Assembly: GCA_016744335.1 (NCBI GenBank)
Contig: JADGEO010000016.1
Coordinates: 1 to 64,000, forward strand
Source of the DNA: Anaerolineales bacterium
GTDB taxonomy: Bacteria > Chloroflexota > Anaerolineae > Anaerolineales > Villigracilaceae
Length of the DNA stretch: 64,000 nt
Direction: 5' to 3'
A model generated the notes under the pieces. The model had not been told where the DNA came from. It saw nothing but the letters and a program-made list of their open reading frames with translations, and did no database searches. This document shows, piece after piece, positions 39,640 through 48,930 of this stretch (positions are counted from its first letter, which is position 1; the number at the start of each line of letters is the position of its first letter). Position numbers and translations under genes: made by a program.

Positions 39640-41227
39640 TTTTCTTCTCCACAAAACTCATGCCGTATTCCGCCAAGGCAGTGATGCTTAGCGAAGGATT
39701 CACGCCCGGGTTCCCGGGCATAATTGAGCCATCGATCACATATAAACCGGGGTAATTATGTACGCCAAAATCTAGCCCAACTACGCCCTCACTATCATCT
39801 CGCCCAATGGGTACACCGCCCATAAAATGCGCAGTGGTGGGAAAGTTAAAAAGCCCATCGGTAAAAGAGGCTTGCGGGATTCCATTGGCGCGTTTGGCAA
39901 AATTCTTTACCACTTCATTGCCAACGGGAATTTGTTTCGGGATGGGATAATTGGCATCTGGTTTTAGCACTAACCCTTTTAAAAATAAAGTAAATATATT
40001 TCTGCCCTGCCGTACATGCGTTAAATTATCTTCGGTTTGCATAATGAGCAAAATGGTGGTCACACGTGCCCAATTTGCCAAAACTTTCTCGTAAATAAAA
40101 TCATAAGGATGGCGTAAAATCTTCCCCGCCATTTTTAAGAAATTGAGCCAAATTGGGTGGTCTCCTTCAATAAATGGGGCAGTGATGGCACGTATAAAAG
40201 ATGCCCCCTCGGCATATTTCACCGGTTCGATTCGGGTCACTTCGTCTGCCTGAAAAATGGATGTGATGGCGATCCCCTCTGAATAATTTATATCTTTTTC
40301 TCGCATTGCCAAGCCCATGATATTTTCAGAATTTGTACGTACCTTTTCCCCTAATTTTTGGGATATTTGACGGAGGGATTGGGATTCGTCGCGGCATTTG
40401 AAGAGTAATTCCATTGTGCCCAGTGCGCCAGCAGAGACGATTACGTTTCGCGCGTGGAGTTGGGCAGGCTTGCCTTTAATGAGCGATGTTGAGGGCTGAT
40501 ACATGATTCGGTAACGCGCACCTGTTGAATTCACGTCCGCTATCGGTTTTATATCCACAACTTTTGTTTCAGGCATTACTTCTGCGCCATTTTTTTCGGC
40601 AAAATAGAGATAATTTTTTGTGAGCATATTTTTAGCGTTGTGATTGCATCCTACCATGCAACCGCCACAGTGGATACATCCCGCACGGTCTGGACCTTCA
40701 CCATCAAAATAGGGGTCGGGCACAGTTTTGCCTTCTTCTCCGAAGAAAACGCCTACATCGGTGGCGTGGAAAGAATCCGCATAGCCCAGTTCTTTTGCGA
40801 TTTCACGTAAATGTTTATCTGCCGCCCAAAGTTTGGGGTTGCGCGCTACGCCCAGCATTTTGCGTGCTGTGGCGTAGTGAGGGGCAAGAAGTGTTTTCCA
40901 GTCGGCGAGGTCTTGCCAACTGGTACGAAAAAGCTCCTCGCTTGGCTCCATAAGTACGTTGCCATAAGTGAGACTGCCGCCGCCCACGCCACTGCCATGC
41001 AAGGCGAGGAGACCGTTCATAAAGGTCATCTCAAAAAAGCCATGTAGACGCAATTTTGGGAGCCAGAGAAATTTTGGTAAATTCCAATTTGTTTCGGGGA
41101 AATCTTCATCGTTAAAGCGTTTTCCGCGCTCAATAACGAGCACAGAATAGCCTTTTTCGGTTAGTCTCATGGCTGAAACAGAGCCGCCGAAGCCAGAGCC
41201 GATGATGATATAGTCGTAGGTTTTCAT
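39632..41227 (-). CDS. GMC-family FAD oxidoreductase (cholesterol oxidase-like)
   Basis: A 531-aa flavoprotein. The FAD motif IIGSGFGGSVSAMRLTEKG is at the N-terminus, GSGVGGGSLTYGNVLMEP is the GMC signature region, and GGVPIGRDDSEGVVGLDFGV and VIDGSIMPGNPGVNPSLSI the C-terminal motifs. An inserted Cys cluster CIHCGGCMVGCNHNAKN is typical of the bacterial cholesterol-oxidase-like branch. Oxidises an alcohol of unknown identity, perhaps a sterol- or hopanoid-like lipid. Coupled with the downstream GDPD gene by 8 bp, which suggests a lipid-related role for both. AAGGAC precedes the ATG. Confidence 0.88.
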   Translation of the reverse strand: MKTYDYIIIGSGFGGSVSAMRLTEKGYSVLVIERGKRFNDEDFPETNWNLPKFLWLPKLRLHGFFEMTFMNGLLALHGSGVGGGSLTYGNVLMEPSEELFRTSWQDLADWKTLLAPHYATARKMLGVARNPKLWAADKHLREIAKELGYADSFHATDVGVFFGEEGKTVPDPYFDGEGPDRAGCIHCGGCMVGCNHNAKNMLTKNYLYFAEKNGAEVMPETKVVDIKPIADVNSTGARYRIMYQPSTSLIKGKPAQLHARNVIVSAGALGTMELLFKCRDESQSLRQISQKLGEKVRTNSENIMGLAMREKDINYSEGIAITSIFQADEVTRIEPVKYAEGASFIRAITAPFIEGDHPIWLNFLKMAGKILRHPYDFIYEKVLANWARVTTILLIMQTEDNLTHVRQGRNIFTLFLKGLVLKPDANYPIPKQIPVGNEVVKNFAKRANGIPQASFTDGLFNFPTTAHFMGGVPIGRDDSEGVVGLDFGVHNYPGLYVIDGSIMPGNPGVNPSLSITALAEYGMSFVEKKNE

Positions 41228-41403
41228 GGGGATGTCCTTTTGAATATAGTCTTGTATATTGGGATAATCGTTGTTTTCTTAAGGGCAATCAAGTTGGGGA
41301 CACGCGTGGTGTGGTTTTTCGTCTATCCTAAAAAAGTTTTTATGATAATATCAGCAAAGAGAATTTAGGGGGATGGGATTATAAGGCTATTTAGGAGTAA
41401 GAA

Positions 41404-42306
41404 ATGAACAAACTTCAAGCGGCAATAAGTGCCATTAAGAAGGGTGATAAGGCGACTGGAAAAAAGTTATTAATAGAAGTTTTGCGCGCTAACTCGCAAA
41501 ACGAAACCGCTTGGTTATGGATGTCTACGGTTGTTGAGGGGTTGGATCAAAGAAAGGAATGTTTAGAAAAGGTTTTGGCTATTAATCCTGACAATCAAAA
41601 TGCGCAACGTAGTTTAGAGACGATACGAATAAAATTGGATATGCAATCGGGCAAGCCTTTGCGCCAAACGCCGCAATCTGCTGTAGCAACTGCCAAAGGG
41701 GAGAGTGAGCCTGAGCCTGTGCGGAGAATGAATAAAGCAAAAAAGGATGAACTTAAAGGATTACTTCATTATGAGCTTAGTGAAGGTGCACCGCCTAATG
41801 CGTTGGTAACGAGATATGTTAAGAAGGGGTATCCGCGAGATGTTGTTGCGGAGATTGTGCTTGAGGCAGATGCCGAGTTGGTGCCAGTTAATAATAGTAT
41901 GCCGCTATCGCAATTACTCTTTTCAACCAAGGGGCGAATTCCGAGATCAACTTATTGGTATTACACTTTAGCCATATTTTTGATTAGTATAATTGCTTTT
42001 ATTTTAGATCTTATCTTTAGAACATTTAACGAAGATATAGGCATAGGCTTATTTACGATAATTGTGTCGCTAATTTTTATGCTTCCATCGTATGCCGTTT
42101 CTATAAAAAGACTTCATGATAGAGATCGTTCAGGATGGTTTCTTTTGGTCGCTATTATCCCTCTTGTAAGTATATGGGTTTGGATAGAGGTAGGTTTTTT
42201 GAGGGGCACTTATGGAGCAAATCAGTACGGTGCTGATCCGCTTTTAGGTAAAGGAAAGAGAAAGTCTAAGGCGTATAGGACAGATGAGATTCCGCCTACG
42301 TCTTGA
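41404..42306 (+). CDS. TPR-like plus DUF805 membrane protein
   Basis: A 300-aa protein. The first ~80 residues are helical repeats resembling TPR (AISAIKKGDKATGKKLLIEV, AWLWMSTVVEGLDQRKECLE), followed by a linker with a helical segment (~120-160) and a C-terminal DUF805 domain with about four TM helices (FSTKGRIPRSTYWYYTLAIF, SIKRLHDRDRSGWF, GTYGANQYGADPL). DUF805 function is unknown; the TPR part may recruit cytosolic partners to the membrane. AGGAG precedes the ATG; a terminator follows. Single-gene unit. Confidence 0.85.
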   Translation: MNKLQAAISAIKKGDKATGKKLLIEVLRANSQNETAWLWMSTVVEGLDQRKECLEKVLAINPDNQNAQRSLETIRIKLDMQSGKPLRQTPQSAVATAKGESEPEPVRRMNKAKKDELKGLLHYELSEGAPPNALVTRYVKKGYPRDVVAEIVLEADAELVPVNNSMPLSQLLFSTKGRIPRSTYWYYTLAIFLISIIAFILDLIFRTFNEDIGIGLFTIIVSLIFMLPSYAVSIKRLHDRDRSGWFLLVAIIPLVSIWVWIEVGFLRGTYGANQYGADPLLGKGKRKSKAYRTDEIPPTS

Positions 42307-42326
42307 GTTTTTATGTGATTTATAAA

Positions 42327-42374
42327 AAACTCTCTCGGAGACATCAAAAAGCTCGGAGGGAGTTTGCTTTTTTT
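42327..42374 (+). terminator. Terminator after the DUF805 gene
   Basis: AAACTCTCTC-GGAG...CTCGGAGGGAGTTT with a T7 tail at 42368. The stem has mismatches, and the word GGAGGG is shared with the terminator at 42669. Confidence 0.7.
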
Positions 42375-42404
42375 CTATAACCCCACCCTGAAAATTGAAA
42401 TAAT

Positions 42405-42608
42405 TTAGCTGAAATGTAAAGTACGTTGAGAAGTTGCACAGTCTTTTAGATAAAGATTAATGAGTGTTGGATAGGGAATATCTGTTTTTTTAGACATTTC
42501 CTTAAAATACTTAAATACATCTATTTCCATTTCTATAGTGATGGGCTTTTTTAGCTTTTTAATATAAGGATTTTTGACTGATTTTGAAAAATCGTATTCT
42601 TCTCTCAT
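42405..42608 (-). CDS. Orphan CopG/BrnA-type antitoxin-like protein
   Basis: A 67-aa protein: MREEYDFSKSVKNPYIKKLK, then a ribbon-helix-helix-like KPITIEMEIDVFKYFKEMSK and IPYPTLINLYLKDCA. This is the pattern of CopG-like antitoxins of BrnT-BrnA and related modules. No toxin gene is adjacent on either strand, so it is orphaned or acts as a stand-alone repressor. No clear Shine-Dalgarno. Confidence 0.7.
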   Translation of the reverse strand: MREEYDFSKSVKNPYIKKLKKPITIEMEIDVFKYFKEMSKKTDIPYPTLINLYLKDCATSQRTLHFS

Positions 42609-42668
42609 ATCTTCATTCTATTGCTAAGAGGGAGATTCGTCAAATTTAATTGCCTCTATTGCTCAATA

Positions 42669-42703
42669 AAAACCCCTCCAAGACCAAGTCTCGGAGGGGT
42701 TTT
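42669..42703. terminator. Terminator between antitoxin-like and ferritin-like genes
   Basis: AAAACCCCTCC-A-AGAC/CAA/GTCT-C-GGAGGGGTTTT, a strong stem with tails on both sides, directly past the ferritin-like gene stop. Confidence 0.88.
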
Positions 42704-42717
42704 CATTAATTTCTAAC

Positions 42718-43206
42718 TTACCCTCCCCACGGCATTTCAGTATATTTTTCAAAAGCTTCATCGTGCATACGTTTGAAGAGGCGTTCATGACCCGCTTCCC
42801 AGCGGGCGAGCATCTCGAGGGTGGCTTTTGCTTCGCCTTCGGCTTTGGATGCGGCTTGTTCGTAGAATTCAGCGAAATCTTTTTCGATTAAGTATGCCAT
42901 GCGCAGGACGGGCAAATCTGCGACCATGGATTCGCTGACGCTTTGCTCAATCATTTCTGAAGCGGCACGCCCAGAGAGAATCTCTACTTCATCTAATTCG
43001 GGGGCGGCTTGTTCAACGGGTTCATTGGTGTCTAATGCGTTAAGATGAGCTTGAATATATTCAATATGACGCTGTTCTTCTTTTGCAATAATTTTAAAAG
43101 CTCCACTTGCGGAAGCGTTGCTTAATCTATCGGCGTTTTTTTCAAAGAAGGCTTTGCCTTCATATTCACGTTGTAGGGCATATTCTAAAACTTTACGGAT
43201 ATTCAT
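42718..43206 (-). CDS. Ferritin-like diiron protein (rubrerythrin relative)
   Basis: A 162-aa four-helix protein of the ferritin-like superfamily. Two ligand sets are visible: EYEGKAFFEKNA with EEQRHIEYIQAH, and EKDFAEFYEQAA with EAGHERLFKRMHDEA. It has no rubredoxin domain. Probable role in peroxide detoxification or iron handling, useful in an anaerobe. It starts behind GAGGAAAA and lies downstream of fdhA (stop 43362) across a palindromic spacer, so it may be the last gene of that transcript. Confidence 0.85.
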   Translation of the reverse strand: MNIRKVLEYALQREYEGKAFFEKNADRLSNASASGAFKIIAKEEQRHIEYIQAHLNALDTNEPVEQAAPELDEVEILSGRAASEMIEQSVSESMVADLPVLRMAYLIEKDFAEFYEQAASKAEGEAKATLEMLARWEAGHERLFKRMHDEAFEKYTEMPWGG

Positions 43207-43255
43207 TTGTGTTTTCCTCGTGATATGTTCTAAGGATTGTAAAAGATCTCGTTAT

Positions 43256-43355
43256 TTTTTAACGCGAATGACGCGAATGAGCGAATTTCACGAATGTTTT
43301 TATTTTTTGCTTTTATTCGCGTCATTCGTCAAGTCGCGAACATTCGCGTTGAAAA
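43256..43355. repeat. Spacer palindrome of the CGCGAATGACGCGAATG word type
   Basis: TTTTTTAACGCGAATGACGC is answered by TCGCGAACATTCGCGTTGAA around an A/T-rich centre. Same vocabulary at 55837-55918 and inside 18930-19153. Confidence 0.85.
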
Positions 43356-43361
43356 GATTTG

Positions 43362-46190
43362 CTAATCCACTTTCTCCACACTAACCGCCGTAACCTTAAA
43401 CTCTGGAATCTTCGCCACAGGGTCAAGAACCGCTTGTGTTAGTACATTTGCAGAAGATTCGGGGAAGTGGAAGTTGGTGTAGACCATACCGGGTGGGACG
43501 CGGTCTGTGATGATGGCTTTACTTTCTATACTGCCTCGTCTGGAGGAGATTCGGATTCGGCTATCGCCACCTTGTCCTGAGCCTGTCGAAGGGTTTAAGT
43601 CTAGTTGATCTGCATCAACGGGATTGATTTCTACGAGAGATTCTCCGTAGACTTCCATGATGCCTTCTACGCGGCGGGTCATTTGACCGCCATGCCAGTG
43701 GTAGAGTACGCGCCCGGTGGACATGATGAAGGGATATTCATCATCAGGCGATTCAGCGGGGGGAATATGCTCGATAGGCATAAATCTACCCTGCCCAATT
43801 GCAAATCGTCCTACGTGCAGGATAGGCGTTCCACCATGTTCTTTGTCTCTGATAGGCCATTGCAAACGCTCGCCATTTTCTAGTCTTTCGTGGCTAACGC
43901 CAGTATATTGCGGGGTGAGTGCGGCGATTTCATCCATGATTTCGGCGGTGTTGGCGTAGTCCCAGCCAGCAAAGCGTCCACTTTCAACACTCAAGTTCGG
44001 GTCAAGGGCGTTGCCTTGAGCCTGTTGAAGGGCGATCATCCGCTTGGCTAATCCAGCAGTGATTTGCCAATCGGGAAGAGAATCGCCAATGGGTTGAATG
44101 GCCTGACGTACCATCTGAATCCGTCTTTCTGTATTGGTGAATGTTCCTGTTTTCTCGGCAAAAGATGAGCCGGGGAGTAGAACATCTGCATAGACCGCTG
44201 TTTCTGAGGGGAAAATCTCTTGCAAAAGGACAAAATCGCAGGCTTCGAGATTGGCGCGGATATGTTTGGTGTCGGGGTCAGACATGACGGGGTCTTCGCC
44301 GAGAATATAGAGGGCGTTGGTTTTGCCCTTGAGTACATCGGGGATCATTTCGGTGAGCGTTTTGCCCACGCTGAGATTTGCGGTTGCACCCCATGCCTCT
44401 ATAAATTTCTCTTGAACGGCTTTATCGGTCACTTTTTGATAGCCGGGGTAAACATTGGGTAAACCGCCTAAATCGCAGGCACCTTGCACATTGTTTTGAC
44501 CACGCAAGGGGTTCGTGCCGCCGCCGGGAACGCCCATATTGCCGAGCGTCATTTGCAGATTTGCCAATGCCATCACGTTGCGCACGCCTTTAATATGCTG
44601 GGTGATGCCCATTGCCCACATGGTTGCCATCGGTTTATGCGTACCCATAATTTCGGCGGCTTCATGCAATAACGCTACAGGTACGCCCGTAATTTCACTC
44701 ACTTTTTCGGGGGGATAATCTTTGATAACCTCCCGATAAGCGTCAAAGCCTACGGTGCGCTCGGCGATGAAATCTTTATCTTCATATCCTTTTTCATAAA
44801 TTAAATACATCAAGCCGTTAATTAGGGCGGTATCTGTGCCTGCTCTTTGTTGCAAATGCACAGTTGCCAAATCGGTGATGTCAATGCGGCGTGGGTCAGC
44901 CACAATTAATTTTGCGCCCCGTCGTTGAATTGCACGTCGTAATTTTGTGCCAAAAACGGGATGTTGTTCAGTCGTATTCGAGCCAATGATGAAGAACGCC
45001 TCTGCAACATTTGCAATATCGTCCATCGAGTTTGTCATTGCGCCAGAACCATAAGTGGTAGCCAGACCGGCTACGGTGCTGGAGTGTCAGAGCCGCGCGC
45101 AGTGGTCGATGCTATTTGTTCCCACGACCTGCCGCGCAAATTTATTCATTAGATAATTTTCTTCGTTCAGACATTTTGCCGAAGTCATAATGCCGATGCT
45201 GTCAGAACCATTTTCTTCTTTGATACGATGCAGGGATTCGGCTGTGATATTGAGTGCTTCTTCCCAAGATGTTTCTACCCAATCCCAAAGCGGATTCTCA
45301 TCCGATTCTTCCTTGGATTTGGGCTTGCTACCGCCTTCAAGCAGGTAGCGGCGAACGAGCGGTTTCTTTACTCGGTCTTCGTGCTGAACATATTCCCAGC
45401 CATAACGCCCCTTCACACAAGTATGCCCTTCATTGACGCTATTTTCTCTATCGCCACGCACGCCGATGATTTTTCCGTTGCGGGTTTCGAGTATCAATCC
45501 ACAGCCTACGCCACAATAAGGGCAGGTTGTGCGGGTTTCTTCCATTGCCAAGCCATTTTTCTCTGCCGATTTATCATAAAGTGCGGCTGTGGGGCAAACG
45601 TCTACACAGCGTCCGCAAGATTCGCAAGTTGAATCCCACATGGGCAAATCAAAGGGCGTTGTGATTTTCGATTCAAAGCCGCGATAGCCAAAGCTAATCG
45701 CTTGCCTGCCTTGTAATTCATCGCAAGCCCGTACGCATTTTCCGCAGAGAATACATTTCTCTAAATCGCGCACATAAAAGGGGTTGCTTCTGTCTTTTTC
45801 GTAGGAGCGGGTTTCGCCTTCGTAAGGTTGTTCGCGCACGCCAACGTAGCCTGCCACGTATTGCAAATCACATTTCATATTTGCTACACAATGTTGGCAA
45901 TCTAGCGGATGGTCTGAAAGCATCAGATTCATCGTTGTACGTCTATTTACTTCGATATTTGGGCTAAAGGTTGTTACTTCCATCTCCTCTGTTGCGGGGG
46001 TAGAACAAGAAGTTGGTAAACCACGATGACCTTTAATTTCAACGATGCACATTCTGCAAGCCCCAAAAGGCTCAAGTAATGGGTCATCGCAGAGGGTGGG
46101 GATATACACGTTCGCCGCACGGGCGGCATCTAAAACTGTACTTCCTTCTGGGACTTCGACTTTTTTATTATCAATTTTGAGATTTATCAT
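43362..46190 (-). CDS. fdhA: Selenocysteine-containing formate dehydrogenase alpha subunit (TGA at 45087-45089 read as Sec)
   Basis: Two frames joined across one in-frame TGA give a 942-aa catalytic subunit of a Mo/W-bisMGD formate dehydrogenase that interconverts formate and CO2. The N-terminus is NuoG-like: [2Fe-2S] (CDDPLLEPFGACRMC), the HCVANMKC site, and two [4Fe-4S] motifs (CILCGKCVRAC, CESCGRCVDVC). The catalytic [4Fe-4S] is TCPYCGVGCGLI. Sec is residue 368 in DHCARL-U-HSSTVAGL, aligned with Sec140 of E. coli FdhF. A SECIS hairpin with loop GGTCT follows. It is coexpressed with NuoF/NuoE-type subunits, so it uses NAD(P). A repeat-derived peptide (NPSTGSGQGG) is inserted near the C-terminus. 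AAGGAG precedes the ATG. Confidence 0.93.
43571..43593. repeat. Repeat word inserted in the fdhA coding sequence
   Basis: CTTGTCCTGAGCCTGTCGAA plus GGG is the CTTCGACAGGCTCAG repeat seen in a gap at 13212, here in frame and encoding PSTGSGQ. A degenerate copy, CCTTGAGCCTGTTGAAGGG, is at 44014-44032, also inside fdhA. Confidence 0.85.
45058..45074 (-). promoter_or_regulatory. Bacterial SECIS element of fdhA
   Basis: Twelve bases after the TGA, GTAGCC-GGTCT-GGCTAC forms a 6-bp stem with the pentaloop GGUCU, the same loop as E. coli fdhF. This is the SelB-binding element for Sec insertion. Confidence 0.93.
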
Positions 46191-46251
46191 AAATTTCTCC
46201 TTGCAAGTGCAAAGGTTTTTGAAAATATACTGCTGATTTACGCCATTATGC

Positions 46252-46309
46252 TAGCGGTGGTTGAGTAGGGCGATAGCTTTTTCATCGCCCGTATCGAAAC
46301 CAAAGCGGA
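46252..46309. repeat. Half copy of family R3
   Basis: TAGCGGTGGTTGAGTAGGGC and GTATCGAAACCAAAGCGG match the left half of the elements at 13289 and 18787. The right half is missing. It lies in the nuoF-fdhA spacer. Confidence 0.75.
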
Positions 46310-46338
46310 TAAGAATGTTGTTGTCTCTTCGTCACTGC

Positions 46339-48225
46339 TTATAAGAGATTGCCATCTATCAACACCGCATCAAAATTACAAACTTGTCTACAAGTATCAC
46401 AGCGCGTACAAATATCTGTATCAATGATGTGTAATTCTTTTTTCGCACCGCTAATTGCATCAACGGGGCAAGATATGGCACAAAGCGTACAGCCTGTGCA
46501 ATCTACTTCATCAATTGTGTAGGTAATCAGAGCTTTACATTGCCCAGCGGGACAATGACCGTCCAGAATATGTGCTTCATATTCCTCTCTGAAATACTTG
46601 AGTGTCGTCAGTACGGGGTTGGGGGCAGATTGCCCAAGTCCACACAAGGAGGAATCACGAATGGAAGGAGCTAATTCTTCGAGTAGGGCAATATCTTCGA
46701 TTTTCCCTTTCCCTTCAGTGATGCGAGTCAAAATCTCAAGCATTCGCTTTGTTCCTAAACGGCAGGGAACACATTTGCCACAAGATTCAGATTGGGTGAA
46801 GGTCAAGAAGTAGCGTGCCACATCTACCATACAAGTAGATGTATCCATGATGACCAATCCGCCCGACCCCATGATGGAGCCGGCTTTTGCGAGGGCTTCA
46901 TAATCAATGGTTAGGTCGAGCATAGATGCAGGTAAACATCCGCCGGAGGGACCACCTGTTTGTGCGGCTTTGAACTCTTTCCCGTCAGGGATGCCACCGC
47001 CAATATCGTAGATGACCTCGCGTAGGCTCATCCCTAGTTCAACTTCGATTAAGCCTGTATTTTCAACTTTGCCTGTGAGCGCAAATGTTTTCGTGCCTTT
47101 GCTTTTTTCTGTTCCTTTTTCTGCCCAAACTTCCGCGCCTTTTGCCAAAATGACGGGGATATTGTTGAGGGTCTCAACATTATTGATAATAGTCGGCACT
47201 TCCCACAATCCCGCCTGAGCAGGGTATGGTGGGCGCGGCATTGGCATTCCGCGTAAGCCCTCAATGGAGGCAATTAGTGCGGTTTCTTCGCCACAGACAA
47301 AAGCTCCCGCACCTTCTTTTAATTTAATCTCAAATGAGAACTCTGTACCTAAGATGTTTTTGCCAAGCAAATTCTTTTCACGAGCTTGGTCAATAGCCAA
47401 TTTTAAACGCTCAATTGCCAGCGGATATTCTGCTCGGCAGTAAATATAACCATAAGTTGCACCAATGGCATAACCAGCGATGGTCATCCCTTCAATTACA
47501 GAGTGCGGGTCTCCCTCTAGTACGCTTCTGTTCATAAATGCGCCAGGGTCACCCTCATCGGCATTGCAAATGACATAGCCGAAAGCGTCACTGTTGGGGT
47601 TCTTTTCTTTGTAGGTGTGGATATTATCTGCCGCTATGCTCCACTTCCGCCCAGCAGGGAAGCCCGCTCCGCCACGCCCGCGTAAGCCAGCGTCTAAAGT
47701 TTCATCAATCACTTCGGCAGGCGTCATCTCCACCAGTGCGCGTGAAAGACCGGCATAACCATCATTGGCGATATACTCTTCAATTTTCTCGGGATCAATA
47801 AAGCCACAATTGCGTAAAACCCTTCGTTCTTGAGGTGCGAAGAAGGGAATTTCCTTCCATGAAGGAATTCCTTCAAAAGTCTCATCACCAATAACGGCTA
47901 AAGCCTTTTTGTGCTCATATTTATTATTAAGAAAGATATTTTCAAGAATTTCTTTTGTGTCCCTAGCAGTAACTGATCCGTAACTCAAACGCGGTTTGCC
48001 GGGAATTTCAATATCTAGTAAGGGTTCTTTATAGCAAATGCCAATACAACCAACAGAAACCACATCGGCTTTGATGGCATCATTATTGGCAAGCGTTTTT
48101 TCAACAGCATCAAGAATTTTATTGCCCCCTGCCGCAATGCCGCAAGTCCCCAAGCCAACCACAATACGAGTTTTATCTGCTGTTTTCTCATCAGCCCATT
48201 CACGAATAGCGGTGTAATTACTCAT
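46339..48225 (-). CDS. NuoF-like NAD(P)-binding diaphorase subunit
   Basis: A 628-aa flavoprotein subunit of an NAD(P)-linked formate dehydrogenase or electron-bifurcating complex. An N-terminal thioredoxin-like [2Fe-2S] domain (VGLGTCGIAAGG, CIGICYKEP) is followed by the NuoF core: LRGRGGAGFPAGRKW (NAD/FMN), CNADEGDPGAFMNRS, and the [4Fe-4S] site ESCGKCVPCRLGTKRM. The C-terminus carries two ferredoxin motifs (CTGCTLCAISCP and CTRCDTCRQVC). The ATG at 48225 follows GGGGAGGC; it overlaps the NuoE stop by 8 bp. This subunit passes electrons from FdhA to NAD(P)+ or the reverse. Confidence 0.92.
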   Translation of the reverse strand: MSNYTAIREWADEKTADKTRIVVGLGTCGIAAGGNKILDAVEKTLANNDAIKADVVSVGCIGICYKEPLLDIEIPGKPRLSYGSVTARDTKEILENIFLNNKYEHKKALAVIGDETFEGIPSWKEIPFFAPQERRVLRNCGFIDPEKIEEYIANDGYAGLSRALVEMTPAEVIDETLDAGLRGRGGAGFPAGRKWSIAADNIHTYKEKNPNSDAFGYVICNADEGDPGAFMNRSVLEGDPHSVIEGMTIAGYAIGATYGYIYCRAEYPLAIERLKLAIDQAREKNLLGKNILGTEFSFEIKLKEGAGAFVCGEETALIASIEGLRGMPMPRPPYPAQAGLWEVPTIINNVETLNNIPVILAKGAEVWAEKGTEKSKGTKTFALTGKVENTGLIEVELGMSLREVIYDIGGGIPDGKEFKAAQTGGPSGGCLPASMLDLTIDYEALAKAGSIMGSGGLVIMDTSTCMVDVARYFLTFTQSESCGKCVPCRLGTKRMLEILTRITEGKGKIEDIALLEELAPSIRDSSLCGLGQSAPNPVLTTLKYFREEYEAHILDGHCPAGQCKALITYTIDEVDCTGCTLCAISCPVDAISGAKKELHIIDTDICTRCDTCRQVCNFDAVLIDGNLL

Positions 48226-48712
48226 TTTTTGCCTCCCCGTTATTTTTATCTGCGGCACTTTTCTTAGCCTTCGCCGCCTGGGCTTTTATGATTTTTCGTA
48301 CCATTCGCCGGGCTTTATCGGGGGTGATATTACCTTTGGTGTCTTCGTCAATAATCATCACAGGAGCCAAAGAACAAGCCCCAAAACAAGCTACTTTTTC
48401 AAGGGTAAATTCACCGTCTTTGGTGGTGTCGTGGGCATCATCTAAGCCAAGTTCTTCTTCAACCGCATCAATAATTAACGGTGCGCCTTGCACATGGCAT
48501 GCTGTTCCCTGACAAATTTTTACCTGGTGCTTACCTACAGGGGTCAGGCGGAACTGGGCGTAAAAAGTCAAAACGCCAAAAATATCGCTGGTTGAGACGT
48601 GCAATTCTTTGCCTATCTCAGTAATTGCTTCTCTGGGAACGTAGCCCATTTCCACTTGCACTTGCTGTAATAATGGAATTAATGCACTACGGTCTTGTGT
48701 GCTAACTGTCAT
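48218..48712 (-). CDS. NuoE-like thioredoxin-fold [2Fe-2S] subunit
   Basis: A 164-aa NuoE/HndA-type subunit. Cluster ligands are CQGTAC and CFGAC; VEMGYVPREAITEIGKELHV, then DIFGVLTFYAQFRL, are typical. A Lys/Ala-rich tail (AAKAKKSAADKNNGEAK) extends beyond the family core. GGAGG precedes the ATG. It is coupled to the NuoF-like gene and works with it as the NAD(P)-side electron module of the FDH complex. Confidence 0.92.
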   Translation of the reverse strand: MTVSTQDRSALIPLLQQVQVEMGYVPREAITEIGKELHVSTSDIFGVLTFYAQFRLTPVGKHQVKICQGTACHVQGAPLIIDAVEEELGLDDAHDTTKDGEFTLEKVACFGACSLAPVMIIDEDTKGNITPDKARRMVRKIIKAQAAKAKKSAADKNNGEAKNE

Positions 48713-48930
48713 AGAGCCTCCAAATAAATGCTACTAAAAATTGCTTTATATATTATGCTTATTTCCAGAAATGCGCCAGTTAAATCTTATCTATGTTGGA
48801 TTGACATTTATCCTTATCTTTCTGGGATGAATGCTCCGTGTCGAACGTGACCTTAACTTGCGTTCTGCTAATCAACATTGTCGCTGGTGTGATCTTGTTT
48901 TCGCTAAAACCAACCCCTGAAAATTGAACG

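Noticed and set aside
43362..45086. Treating the fdhA C-terminal part as a separate or broken gene
   Set aside because: The frame is continuous across the TGA and a canonical SECIS follows, so it is one selenoprotein gene, not a pseudogene.
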